Shown here piece by piece: positions 9,577 to 17,635 of a stretch of 64,000 bases of DNA. The first letter of the stretch is position 1, and every line of letters begins with the position of its first letter. Position numbers and translations under genes: made by a program. The stretch comes from JBJFCE01 sp051888775 (lineage in GTDB: Bacteria > Bacillota > Clostridia > Lachnospirales > Lachnospiraceae). The DNA lies in NCBI GenBank assembly GCA_051888775.1, contig JBJFCE010000017.1, forward strand, positions 1 to 64,000, read 5' to 3'. The notes beneath the pieces are model-generated. The model was not told where the DNA came from. It was given only the letters and a program-made list of their open reading frames with translations, and did not search any database.

Positions 9577-9597
9577 GTTACTTAACTTTTAAGTAAC
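9577..9597. promoter_or_regulatory. Inverted repeat of the same TTACTTAA box
   Basis: The arms GTTACTTAA (9577-9585) and TTAAGTAAC (9589-9597) are perfectly complementary around a 3-bp centre, which places two copies of the 9314-9386 box head to head. It lies 370 bp upstream of the GH26 start, just past the GH130 terminator. The sequence suggests a high-affinity dimer site for the same unknown regulator. Low stem stability (AT-rich, no T-run) argues against a terminator. Confidence 0.5.
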
Positions 9598-9661
9598 AAA
9601 AAGAGCATCTGATTTTATCCGATCCACGCATGCCGATATATGATCTCATAAAAATCCCGAA

Positions 9662-9745
9662 AAAAGCGCCCGCCATTGATATGTACCTCTCTACCGGGCA
9701 AACCGGTAAAAAGGGTACATGTCACATTTGACGAAGCGCTTTTTG
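9662..9745 (-). terminator. Long nested terminator hairpin after the GH130 gene
   Basis: On the minus strand AAAAAGCGC and GCGCTTTTT close an 84-nt hairpin. Inside it TGTACC pairs with GGTACA, and ACCGG pairs with CCGGT around a short apical loop. The T-run after the outer stem fits intrinsic termination of the GH130 transcript; the A-run on the other side makes it potentially bidirectional. It is more elaborate than a normal terminator, so an added role as a structured RNA is possible. Confidence 0.65.
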
Positions 9746-9787
9746 TTTCCTGTTCAGACCTTATTATAATACTTGAAGCATAAGATC

Positions 9788-10960
9788 TTATTCATTTTTT
9801 AAAAATTCCAGATTTTTCTTAATCAGATCGCATCTCTGTGCCACGCACTCTACGGAACGGCCCGGATCGGAAGGTGTATTAAACACATAATCCATCAGCT
9901 TATCAATAGTTGTGGTAGCTACATGCATTCTTGTGTCACTGGAAGCATAGTAAATGTATACATCCCCGTTTTCTCTTGCAATCGCGCCATTGGTAAATAC
10001 TACATTGCTGACATCGCCGACACGCTCCCATCCCTTAGGTCCGATCAGCATGCCGGACGGCTCTGCGATCACCTTGGAAGGATCATTTAAATCCGTTGCA
10101 AATGCATAAATAACATAACGCAGACCCGCTGCCGTATTACGAACACCGTGTGCAATATGGATCCAGCCCTTCGGGGTCTTGATCGGAACCGCACCCGCAC
10201 CGTTCTTAGCCTCAGTGATCGTATGATATTTTCTCTTGCTGGTAATGATCTCTTCATCAATTACTGCATGCTCAATATCATCGCACAGACCAAATCCTAC
10301 ACCGCCGCCTGAACCGGTATCGATAAAATCATCCATCGGTCTTGTATAGAATGCATACTTTCCGTTGACAAATTCAGGATGAAGTACAACATTTCTCTGC
10401 TGAGGAGAATTTAACGTCTTTAAGTTGTCCAGTCTCTCCCAGGTCTTTAAATCCTTGGTTCTGACAATACCTGCTGCCGCAACTGCTGCAGACAGATCCG
10501 GATTGGTCTTGTCCTTGCTTTCGGAGCAGAACACACCGTAGATATATCCGTCTTCGTGCTTGGTCAGACGCATATCATATACGTTCGTCTCTTCCGGGCA
10601 GGTATCATCCAAAAGAATCGGATAATCCCAGAACTTAAAGCCATCGATTCCGTTATCGCTTTCCGCAACGCCAAAGAAAGACTTTCTGTCATTTCCTTCG
10701 ATACGTGCAACAAGGTAAAACTTTCCGTTTAATTCGATGGCGCCGGAGTTCATGACCGCATTCACGCCGAGACGTTCCATAAAATACGGATTTGTTTCCG
10801 GGTTTAAGTCATACTTCCATGTAAGCGGAATATGCTCTCTGGTCAGGACCGGATACTCATAACGGTCATAGATGCCGTTATAAGTACTCTTCTTTACATT
10901 TTTTCTTTCGATGAGCTTATTGTATTTTGCAAGCTCTACATAATACTGGCTGTGTAACAT
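9788..10960 (-). CDS. GH130 subfamily 1 phosphorylase, 4-O-beta-D-mannosyl-D-glucose phosphorylase
   Basis: 390 residues, the length of GH130_1 enzymes. The fold signature NGIYDRYEYPVLTREHIP, DLNPETNPYFMERLGVNA and the likely catalytic Asp near 129 in VYDMRL match characterised mannosylglucose phosphorylases. The enzyme would split beta-1,4-mannosyl-glucose with phosphate to give mannose 1-phosphate and glucose in the cytoplasm. It lies downstream of the cellobiose 2-epimerase gene, which makes its substrate from mannobiose, so the two form the established epimerase/phosphorylase route. It is preceded by a good AGGAG site and followed by a strong terminator. The GH130_2 type (longer oligosaccharides) seems less likely because of the subfamily 1 N-terminus. 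Confidence 0.92.
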   Translation of the reverse strand: MLHSQYYVELAKYNKLIERKNVKKSTYNGIYDRYEYPVLTREHIPLTWKYDLNPETNPYFMERLGVNAVMNSGAIELNGKFYLVARIEGNDRKSFFGVAESDNGIDGFKFWDYPILLDDTCPEETNVYDMRLTKHEDGYIYGVFCSESKDKTNPDLSAAVAAAGIVRTKDLKTWERLDNLKTLNSPQQRNVVLHPEFVNGKYAFYTRPMDDFIDTGSGGGVGFGLCDDIEHAVIDEEIITSKRKYHTITEAKNGAGAVPIKTPKGWIHIAHGVRNTAAGLRYVIYAFATDLNDPSKVIAEPSGMLIGPKGWERVGDVSNVVFTNGAIARENGDVYIYYASSDTRMHVATTTIDKLMDYVFNTPSDPGRSVECVAQRCDLIKKNLEFLKNE

Positions 10961-11074
10961 ATTATTCCTCCTTCATATCTTGTTTTATACCAAAGTACGT
11001 CCGTGTGCCCTTTACACTCCACAATCCCCCGTACTTGTGCATACTCATTTTACATCCGCATCTTCTTTAGACGC

Positions 11075-12259
11075 TTAATCAATCCCGATCTTCTGTGCGC
11101 GTTTGATCACTTCAAAGCACATACGTCCGTTATGGTACGGGCATTTCCAAGGCTCTACGATCGGCTTTCTGCTGGTCGGTTCTCCGTTAATATCCACTTC
11201 CCAAAACCACTCAGAACCGGTTCTCTTGTCGATCACATGTGCCTTGATGTACTCCCACTCACTCTTTGCAGCTTCCAGATATTCCTTATGAGAAGGATCC
11301 ATCTGATATCCGTTTAAGAATCCGACAACCGTCTCTGCCTGAACCCACCAGATTCTGGAAGTGTTGACAACGCCCTTTTCACATTCGTTGTTCAGAGAAT
11401 GTCCGTCAAAAGCGACTTTATAGATCTGCGCTGTCAGATCTTTTGTAATCGGTGTCAGTTTATCCGCATACTTCTGCTCGCCGAGAACTTCCACACCGCG
11501 GTCGATCAGCCATGCCGTTTCGATATCATGACCATAGGAATGCAGATCGATCAGCGTATTATAGTATTTGTCAAAGAATACCTCCTGACGATGAAGTTCA
11601 GGGTTGTACATCTTATCCGCAAAAGTATCCATGATCCATTCCAGTTTTGCCTTCACTTCCGGATTGTGATCCACACGGTACAGCTCGGTATAACCTTCAA
11701 ATACATGAAGCAGCGTGTTCATCGTCTTTTGTGCAATGACACCGTTTTCGGACAACTTGTCGTTTTCGATCTCCTGAAACTTTAAGTCAAATGCCTCTTT
11801 GTAACCAAGCTCATCCGTACACTTCTCTTCGATGATATGAAACAGATCATATGCCATCTCAAGTGCTTCCTTATCACCACTTGCCTCATAATAAGAAGAA
11901 AGCGCATAAATTGCAAAAGCCTGATTGTAGGTATGCTTTGTTGTGTCCTCCGGTGTACCGTCATACTTCATGGACCAGAAAATACCGCCGTTTTCCTTAT
12001 CCATGCAGTACTTCTTCATGAACTCAAATCCATGTTTTGCCTCATCTAACAGACTCTCATCCTTTAACAGCGTATACGCATTGGAAAAAAACCACGTAAT
12101 TCTGCTGTTTAAGATGCAGCCCTTTACTGCCTTCTTGTCGAGGTTCATGTCAAAATCCATGTACCCGTAGTAGCCGCCGTTCTCATTATCCCGTAACTTT
12201 TTCCAGAACGGGATAATACAGCCTGTCAGATGCTCCTTTACTTCTTGAACCATTGCCAT
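11075..12259 (-). CDS. Cellobiose 2-epimerase (AGE family)
   Basis: 394 residues of (alpha/alpha)6-barrel type. Conserved His185 (NTLLHVFEG), His244 (SYGHDIETAW) and His376 (CPYHNGRMC) match the catalytic histidines of cellobiose 2-epimerases, as does RIWWVQAE. It would convert beta-1,4-mannobiose to mannosyl-glucose for the GH130 enzyme encoded next. The start is set by AGGAGG eight bases before the ATG at 12259. A 114-bp gap separates it from GH130. Its upstream region carries palindromic element A1 and a probable promoter at 12430-12457, so it may be transcribed apart from the GH36 genes. N-acylglucosamine epimerase activity is the alternative, disfavoured by the neighbourhood. Confidence 0.9.
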   Translation of the reverse strand: MAMVQEVKEHLTGCIIPFWKKLRDNENGGYYGYMDFDMNLDKKAVKGCILNSRITWFFSNAYTLLKDESLLDEAKHGFEFMKKYCMDKENGGIFWSMKYDGTPEDTTKHTYNQAFAIYALSSYYEASGDKEALEMAYDLFHIIEEKCTDELGYKEAFDLKFQEIENDKLSENGVIAQKTMNTLLHVFEGYTELYRVDHNPEVKAKLEWIMDTFADKMYNPELHRQEVFFDKYYNTLIDLHSYGHDIETAWLIDRGVEVLGEQKYADKLTPITKDLTAQIYKVAFDGHSLNNECEKGVVNTSRIWWVQAETVVGFLNGYQMDPSHKEYLEAAKSEWEYIKAHVIDKRTGSEWFWEVDINGEPTSRKPIVEPWKCPYHNGRMCFEVIKRAQKIGID

Positions 12260-12281
12260 TTCTTTTTCCTCCTTGTGTGGA

Positions 12282-12397
12282 CCGGGACGGGAGTTACGCT
12301 TTTGGGTGGGGGTGAGGGGTGTCGGAATGGTTGCATATGCCTGAAGGACACGTTCTCACTCCGACACCCTCACCCTGCGTAAACGTCCGTTGCCCGG
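12282..12397. repeat. Palindromic element A1 (core-deleted member)
   Basis: Interrupted arms of about 40 nt (12282-12326 with 12360-12397) are complementary to each other, the strongest part being GGTGAGGGGTGTCGGA against TCCGACACCCTCACC. The interior is only 33 bp and keeps just the core-edge motif ACACGTTCTCACTCCG that is also found in elements D and E. It therefore looks like a family member that has lost most of its core. It lies in the presumed 5' leader of the epimerase gene. Confidence 0.6.
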
Positions 12398-12429
12398 ATT
12401 GCTTTTTGTTTTGTCTTTGCTATATCTTT

Positions 12430-12476
12430 ATTATATATTGTTTTGTATTGCTGTCACATATTTTATTTCATGTGAC
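12430..12476 (-). promoter_or_regulatory. Candidate promoter and overlapping operator for epimerase-GH130
   Basis: On the minus strand GTGACA (12452-12457) and TATAAT (12430-12435) are separated by 16 bp, a good sigma-A pair. An inverted repeat, GTCACAT at 12453-12459 and ATGTGAC at 12470-12476, covers the -35 box, the position of a repressor site. Transcription would start near 12424, run through element A1 and reach the epimerase start at 12259. The regulator is unknown. Confidence 0.45.
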
Positions 12477-12497
12477 CATATTGCCGCCCTATATCAA

Positions 12498-12657
12498 GTG
12501 GAGAGGTGCCCTTCCGGAATCGTCCTGTTGGCGGATGGGCCTCTGAAAACGTCGGTACTTAGCGAGGTATTTTCGAGTTTAGTACCGCTACGTTTGAAGC
12601 GGAACGAGAGTGTCCCATCCGACAACAGGACGATTCCCGCAAGGGCACCCTATCCAC
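12498..12657. repeat. Palindromic element A2 (variable arms, conserved core)
   Basis: Arms 12498-12539 and 12614-12657 are complementary over about 42 bp with few mismatches. The 74-bp core (12540-12613), read on the plus strand, has GGTACTTAGC, the loop GAGGTATTTTCGA, AGTACCG-CTA-CGT, and the tail GAACGAGAG, all shared with the other elements. It ends 10 bp from the stop codon of the GH36 gene at 12668, in the place of a terminator. The arm sequence is unlike that of any other element here. Confidence 0.85.
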
Positions 12658-12667
12658 GTTCTCGCGT

Positions 12668-14830
12668 CTACCTAAACCGTACCTCAAACAGTCTCGCCAT
12701 AACCACCTTCGGCAGATCCACGGTCAATTCTCCACTGATCGGATTAAAATCAAAATTGCATGGCATCTTGGACGGATATACGCAGTTGATCTCAGCCGGT
12801 CGCTTCCCGCAGAAGCCTTCCTGTAAAGGAAGTACGATACGTCCTTCCTTTCCGCCCCTTCTCCAGACAGCCAGATACATCACTTCATCTGTTACCAGTG
12901 CGCTTGATACAAAGTTGTCGCGGCTGTCCGCCGTTCCGATCGGCCAGTACGGAAGTGCTTTTTTGATATCTCCGCGGATCTTTTTATAATACGCAATCCC
13001 CTCTTTGACCAATTCGTAACGTTCCGGAGAAAGCTCTGCCAGATGGCCGCTCTGGTGGATCCGCAATAACATCGCATTGATCATATTATAAGCGGTTTCT
13101 TCCAAAAGATCTGCCTGCGCCCGTAAGGAACCCGGCTTTTCTTCCATGCCCTCTCTCTGCGGATAGGACCAGACTGCCGCCTGTTCCGGTGTCACACCTG
13201 CCGGAGCATTTGCAGCGATCGTAGCGTAGTTGATGTAATCCTCCTGATCGGAGGTGGACTGAATACTGTAACGTGACAGGAGCGCGTAATCGATCCTCAA
13301 TCCGCCGCTGCCGCAGTTTTCGATCACAAGATCCGGATATCTGGCAAACACATCATCCAGCCATGCCAGATAAGCCCTCTCATGCTGCAGCATACCGTCG
13401 CCCACACTGTCCGCATACAGCTCCGTACCGATTCCCGGCTCGATATTATAATCCATCTTGATATATCCGACTCCGTACTCATTGACCGCTCTGTCAACCA
13501 CTTCATTGACATGGGCAAGTACCTCCGGATTACGGAAATCAAGCTGATAACGGCTTCTGTCAAATACGCGTTTTCCGTGTCTTACAAAGAACCAGTCATC
13601 CGGTGCTTTTTTTGCTTTCTCACAGTTGATTCCCATGACCTCCAGCTCCAGCCATACACCGGGAATCATGCCTTTTTTCCTGATGTAATCGGTCACTTCC
13701 TTGATACCGTTCGGAAATCGTTCCCTGCATTCCTGCCATTCACCGACGCTGTCCCACCATTCGCCCGGTGCATACCAGCCGGCATCAATGACAAAATACT
13801 CACAGCCCGCCTCGGCTGCAGCATCGATCAGCGGAAATTCTTTTTCACTGGTCGGATCTCCGAACAGACAATTCATATAATCGTTAAAAATAACCGGCAG
13901 CTTTTCATTGTCCGCATTCGGTCTGCGGATCATGCGGCGGTATCTTGTCAGTTTTCCCATCGCCTCGTTAAAATCCGCATGCGCTACGCCTACGGCAACA
14001 GGAACACTCGTAAACGCTTCTCCCTGTTTTAACTGAAGGAACCAATGAGACTGTACCTCGTTCGGCCCGCCGACATTCAGATAAAAATGCCTGTTCTGGT
14101 CACCGATTTCCCAATGCCATGAGCCGTTATGCTCGATCTGCCAGAACAGTGCACTGTCCGTCTCTGTATTGGCAAGATATCCCATCGGCAGATATTCTTT
14201 TGTAGACCAATTCCCGGTATTGGTCACCTCGATCGTCTTACTCGTTCTCTGGTACACAACAGGCTGCGTCTGCCCCAGCCCAAGATCCGGGAAAGAATAG
14301 GTCTTCCAGTTCATTTCCTTCTGCCATCCGTTATGACAGATCCTCAGTTCCATCTTATCATCGCTGGACTGCTCTCCTTCTTTTTCAATACCTGTATAGG
14401 CAAAAGAAGAAAGATATTCCAGTGTCTGCGTTTCTTTTCCTGTATTGATGACCGTGTTCTGCATCCGCACGATATCCGTGTCACCGTAAAACTGCCAGTC
14501 CGAGATCACACGTGCGCCCGTTACATCATCCTCCTGTGTAAACACCAGATGACGCCCGATCTCATTGCGGGTATCCTCCATGCCGACGTACTGTAACATA
14601 TATCCCGGTGCAGTTACGATATGTTTGTTTCCGTGCTTTTCATAAGGTCTGTTATATCCGGAAAAGCTCACCTGGACCGGCTGGAATGCTTCTTTGATCA
14701 TGTATTCCTCTTTGCACAGATTGGCTTCATCAAATACAGCGTTTGAAAAGTGCAGCAGCTTCAGCTGATGTTCCTTTGTTACGCCAAATACGATGTGAAG
14801 CCGGTTTTCGTCGATTCTGATATATTCCAA
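12668..14830 (-). CDS. GH36 alpha-galactosidase (divergent type)
   Basis: 720 residues from a TTG start at 14830, chosen because AAAGGAG lies eight bases upstream; an in-frame ATG at 14884 has no such site and lies inside palindrome B. The GH36 barrel carries FVIDAGWY, WLELEVMG, the nucleophile Asp in YIKMDYN and the acid/base Asp in STSDQEDY, followed by the C-terminal beta domain. It would release alpha-1,6-galactose from galactomanno-oligosaccharides in the cytoplasm (no signal peptide). It differs clearly from the second GH36 gene, so the two may prefer internal versus terminal galactose. Elements A2 and B flank it on both sides. Confidence 0.88.
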   Translation of the reverse strand: MEYIRIDENRLHIVFGVTKEHQLKLLHFSNAVFDEANLCKEEYMIKEAFQPVQVSFSGYNRPYEKHGNKHIVTAPGYMLQYVGMEDTRNEIGRHLVFTQEDDVTGARVISDWQFYGDTDIVRMQNTVINTGKETQTLEYLSSFAYTGIEKEGEQSSDDKMELRICHNGWQKEMNWKTYSFPDLGLGQTQPVVYQRTSKTIEVTNTGNWSTKEYLPMGYLANTETDSALFWQIEHNGSWHWEIGDQNRHFYLNVGGPNEVQSHWFLQLKQGEAFTSVPVAVGVAHADFNEAMGKLTRYRRMIRRPNADNEKLPVIFNDYMNCLFGDPTSEKEFPLIDAAAEAGCEYFVIDAGWYAPGEWWDSVGEWQECRERFPNGIKEVTDYIRKKGMIPGVWLELEVMGINCEKAKKAPDDWFFVRHGKRVFDRSRYQLDFRNPEVLAHVNEVVDRAVNEYGVGYIKMDYNIEPGIGTELYADSVGDGMLQHERAYLAWLDDVFARYPDLVIENCGSGGLRIDYALLSRYSIQSTSDQEDYINYATIAANAPAGVTPEQAAVWSYPQREGMEEKPGSLRAQADLLEETAYNMINAMLLRIHQSGHLAELSPERYELVKEGIAYYKKIRGDIKKALPYWPIGTADSRDNFVSSALVTDEVMYLAVWRRGGKEGRIVLPLQEGFCGKRPAEINCVYPSKMPCNFDFNPISGELTVDLPKVVMARLFEVRFR

Positions 14831-14871
14831 GGTTGTGCTCCTTTCCTGTTTGTATTGCTCCGCGCCACTCC

Positions 14872-15005
14872 GGACTCCGGTCAAGACTCGTGCTGACCGG
14901 CACGCTCTCGCTCCGTTTCAAACGCAGCGGTACTAAGCTCGAAAATACCTCGCTAAGTACCGGCGTTTTCAAAGGGCCGGGCAGCACGAGTCTTGACCGG
15001 AGTCC
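14872..15005. repeat. Palindromic element B (variable arms, conserved core)
   Basis: Arms 14872-14900 and 14977-15005 pair over 29 bp with one mismatch. The 76-bp core (14901-14976) reads in the minus orientation: CTTTGAAAACGCCGGTACTT, loop GAGGTATTTTCGA, AGTACCGCTGCGTTTGAAAC and the tail GGAGCGAGAGCGTG. It begins 42 bp upstream of the GH36 start codon, so it would be in that gene's leader. Its arms share no sequence with element C, only about 140 bp away. Confidence 0.9.
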
Positions 15006-15148
15006 TGGTTTGCCAGCGGAATAGTTGGGGTTCGAACAGAGTTTACGATGCTTGCATAGTCTTATCGGTATCGCCAGTGTATTCCGGCTCAGGCTATGCT
15101 TCTGAAGCAACTTTTACGTCAGTAACCGCAGGGGAAAAGCAATTCGGA

Positions 15149-15278
15149 GTCGCGGAATCGGAATCCGTGGCGTGGTCCTTGAAATACGTCGGTACTTAGC
15201 GAGGTACTTTCGAGCTTAGTACCGCTACGTATTTCACGGAGCGAGAGCGTGCCACGACTCGGATTCCGATTCCGCGAC
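15149..15278. repeat. Palindromic element C (variable arms, conserved core)
   Basis: Arms 15149-15175 and 15252-15278 pair over about 27 bp (GTCGCGGAATCGGAATCCG is perfect). The 76-bp core (15176-15251) reads in the plus orientation, with the perfect inner stem TGAAATACG/CGTATTTCA, GGTACTTAGC, loop GAGGTACTTTCGA and tail CACGGAGCGAGAGCGTG. An outer match GCAGGGG/CCCCTGC (15128-15134 with 15300-15306) suggests that the arms were once longer. It lies in the gap between the two GH36 genes. The stretch 15006-15148 between B and C shows nothing else that I recognise. Confidence 0.85.
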
Positions 15279-15383
15279 GACACTTGCCGACCCTGCGCAC
15301 CCCTGCGTATTTCACGGAGCGAGAGCGTGCCACGACTCGAATTTCGATTCCGCGACGACACTTGCTGCCCCTGCGCACCCTGC
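15228..15383. repeat. Tandem duplication of the right part of element C
   Basis: Two direct copies of a 78-bp unit, 15228-15305 and 15306-15383, each begin CGTATTTCACGGAGCGAGAG and run through the right arm of C to CACCCCTGCG-type sequence. They differ at a handful of positions (for example CGGATTCCG against CGAATTTCG). Only the right half is duplicated, so the second copy has no partner arm. It ends 10 bp from the stop codon of the GH36 gene at 15393. Confidence 0.85.
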
Positions 15384-15392
15384 GTCCTGTCC

Positions 15393-17582
15393 TTATGCCT
15401 CCACGATATGGATCAGCTTACCGCGGAAATCGCCCCACGGATTCTGCACCTGAATACCGGCATACATCAGGGCTTCGCCGCTGTAGAGTCTGTCCTCTCC
15501 CTCGATGCGGTATTGCTTCTGCGGATCGAGCCCTTTCAGGCGAATGTTTCTGGAATGATAGTTCGGGCGCATCATCACCTGAATAAAGGTGACAAGAGCC
15601 TCGGACTGATCCTTGGATACGACCATATAGCAGTCATATTTATGATTTTCGCTGTAGGAAGCAATGCGGTAATAATCGCCGCTTCTGACCAGATCGTTAT
15701 ATTTGTGGTACATGGCAACCTGATCCGGGATCATCTTGCGGTCTTCCTCCGGGATCTTGGTCACATCCAGCTCATAGCCGAAGGTTCCTGCAAGTGCCAC
15801 GTAACCTCTGGTCTCAAACGGGGTCACTCTGCCGACCGTGTGGTTCGGGCAGTCACTGACATGTGCACCCATGGTGGAAAGCGGGTATACGAGTGCCGTA
15901 CCTTCCTGAATCTCCAGACGCTCAATAGCATCCGTATCGTCGGAGCACCAGATCTGCGGGCTGTAATAAAGCATACCCGGATCAAATCTTGCACCGCCAC
16001 CGGAACAGTTTTCCAGAAGCAGATGCGGGAACTCGGTAATCAGACGCTCCTGTAACTGATAAACACCGAGCACATAGCGGTGGAACAGTTCGCCCTGTCT
16101 GTCCGCAGGAAGTCCGATACTTCCCATATCTGCGAGCTGTCTGTTCATATCCCATTTTACATATTCGATATTGGCACTGTGCAGAATCTCTGACAGTCTG
16201 CCGTATACATAATCCACGATCTCCTGTCTGGACAGATCGAGAACATACTGATTTCTGCAAAGTCCTGCTGTACGTCCCGGAATAGCGATCGCCCAATCCG
16301 GATGTTCTTTGTATAGCTCGGAATCCGGAGAGATCATTTCCGGTTCAAACCAGATACCGAATTTCATGCCAAGCTTATTGACTTCATCCACCAGATATTT
16401 TAAGCCGCCCGGCAATTTTGCTTCATTGACAAACCAGTCGCCGAGAGAGCTGTTATCATCATTTCTGTGTCCAAACCAGCCGTCATCCATAACGAGCATC
16501 TCGATGCCGAGCTCGGACGCCTGTTTTGCAATGGCAATCAGTTTTTCCGTGTTAAAATCAAAATAGGTTGCTTCCCAGTTGTTGATCAGGATCGGGCGCT
16601 TCTTATCTTTATATTCGCCGCGGATCAGATGATTTCTGAACAGATCATGGAAATTCCGGCTCATCGTACCGATACCTTCACACGAATGTACCATAACTAC
16701 CTCAGGCACCTGAAATTCCTCACCCTGCTCCAGCTTCCAGCAGAAATCCTCCGGATTGATACCCACCATCGCACGTACCGTATCGAACTGGCTCATGCTC
16801 GTTTCTGCAAGGAAGTTTCCGGAATAAACAAAGCTGAAGCCGTATACTTCTCCCATATCCTGATCCGCATTATGAGAAACCAGCGCCATGAACGGATGCT
16901 CCTGATGACTGGACTCTCCGCGCAGAGAGGATACTCCCTGAAAACCGAGTGACAGCGGACGTCTGTTGATATGACGTTCTCTTGCCCATGAACCATGCAG
17001 CGTGATCAGATCAAAATTCTGATTATCCATATCCAGACAGGTACTCATTACCTTGGTCAGATAGATCGGATCCTTTCCTTCATTGATGACTCTGACACTT
17101 CTCGTAATCGCATCCACATCTTCAAATGCGGTATAGGATAAAACGACCTTCAGGCCAAGTATCCGGTCTTCACACAGGATATCCAGCGTGGTGCATTCCT
17201 CTTCCTTACCGAATGTCGCCGGAAGATCCTTCAGTGCCTTCTTTCCGCTGTAGATCTCGTGGGACACATAAGCAAGCTGCAATGCTACATGACCGCCCAC
17301 TGTTTTAACACTGATGGCGTCCTCTCTGAAATCCCCGAGTCCATGTGTCGGATACTCCATCGGGAAAGAATCCAGAAAAGAGAGTCTGTCCCTTGCATTC
17401 GTACTGGGTACGAACGGTGCCTCCTGTGTTCTCATCAGATATGCCACATCATGATCCTGCATCTTTTTCCCGTAATAAATATGTCCGAGGAACCCCTCCT
17501 CATCCACGATGCCGATCAGATAACTGGATGCCTTTGTATCCAGCTTAAAGATCCGCTCCTTTTCAAAAAACTGAACTCCCAT
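15393..17582 (-). CDS. GH36 alpha-galactosidase (AgaSK/Aga type)
   Basis: 729 residues, the classic length for clostridial GH36 enzymes. The N-terminal beta-supersandwich is followed by the barrel with MDDGWFG, WFEPEMISPDS, nucleophile Asp478 in VKWDMNR and acid/base Asp548 in IWCSDDTDAIERL, then the C-terminal beta domain. There is no signal peptide, so it acts in the cytoplasm on imported galactosides (galactomannan fragments, also raffinose or melibiose). The gene starts 53 bp after the GH2 gene. Its 3' side borders the tandem repeat of element C, with no ordinary terminator. Confidence 0.95.
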   Translation of the reverse strand: MGVQFFEKERIFKLDTKASSYLIGIVDEEGFLGHIYYGKKMQDHDVAYLMRTQEAPFVPSTNARDRLSFLDSFPMEYPTHGLGDFREDAISVKTVGGHVALQLAYVSHEIYSGKKALKDLPATFGKEEECTTLDILCEDRILGLKVVLSYTAFEDVDAITRSVRVINEGKDPIYLTKVMSTCLDMDNQNFDLITLHGSWARERHINRRPLSLGFQGVSSLRGESSHQEHPFMALVSHNADQDMGEVYGFSFVYSGNFLAETSMSQFDTVRAMVGINPEDFCWKLEQGEEFQVPEVVMVHSCEGIGTMSRNFHDLFRNHLIRGEYKDKKRPILINNWEATYFDFNTEKLIAIAKQASELGIEMLVMDDGWFGHRNDDNSSLGDWFVNEAKLPGGLKYLVDEVNKLGMKFGIWFEPEMISPDSELYKEHPDWAIAIPGRTAGLCRNQYVLDLSRQEIVDYVYGRLSEILHSANIEYVKWDMNRQLADMGSIGLPADRQGELFHRYVLGVYQLQERLITEFPHLLLENCSGGGARFDPGMLYYSPQIWCSDDTDAIERLEIQEGTALVYPLSTMGAHVSDCPNHTVGRVTPFETRGYVALAGTFGYELDVTKIPEEDRKMIPDQVAMYHKYNDLVRSGDYYRIASYSENHKYDCYMVVSKDQSEALVTFIQVMMRPNYHSRNIRLKGLDPQKQYRIEGEDRLYSGEALMYAGIQVQNPWGDFRGKLIHIVEA

Positions 17583-17635
17583 ACTTACCTCCTGCTTATC
17601 GTTCTTTTATTCTTGTCGTGATTGTACACGATTAT

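Noticed and set aside
14831..14884. Longer start for the GH36 gene at 14884
   Set aside because: The extra 18 codons lie in or next to palindrome B and lack a ribosome-binding site, while a TTG at 14830 has one at good spacing.
12282..15383. CRISPR array in the repeat-rich gaps of the mannan locus
   Set aside because: Repeats are few, long and palindromic with irregular spacing, spacers are absent and no cas gene is nearby.
15249..16055. 268-codon plus-strand frame starting in element C
   Set aside because: It reads through the tandem repeat and then antisense to a well-supported GH36 gene; no ribosome site or known domain.
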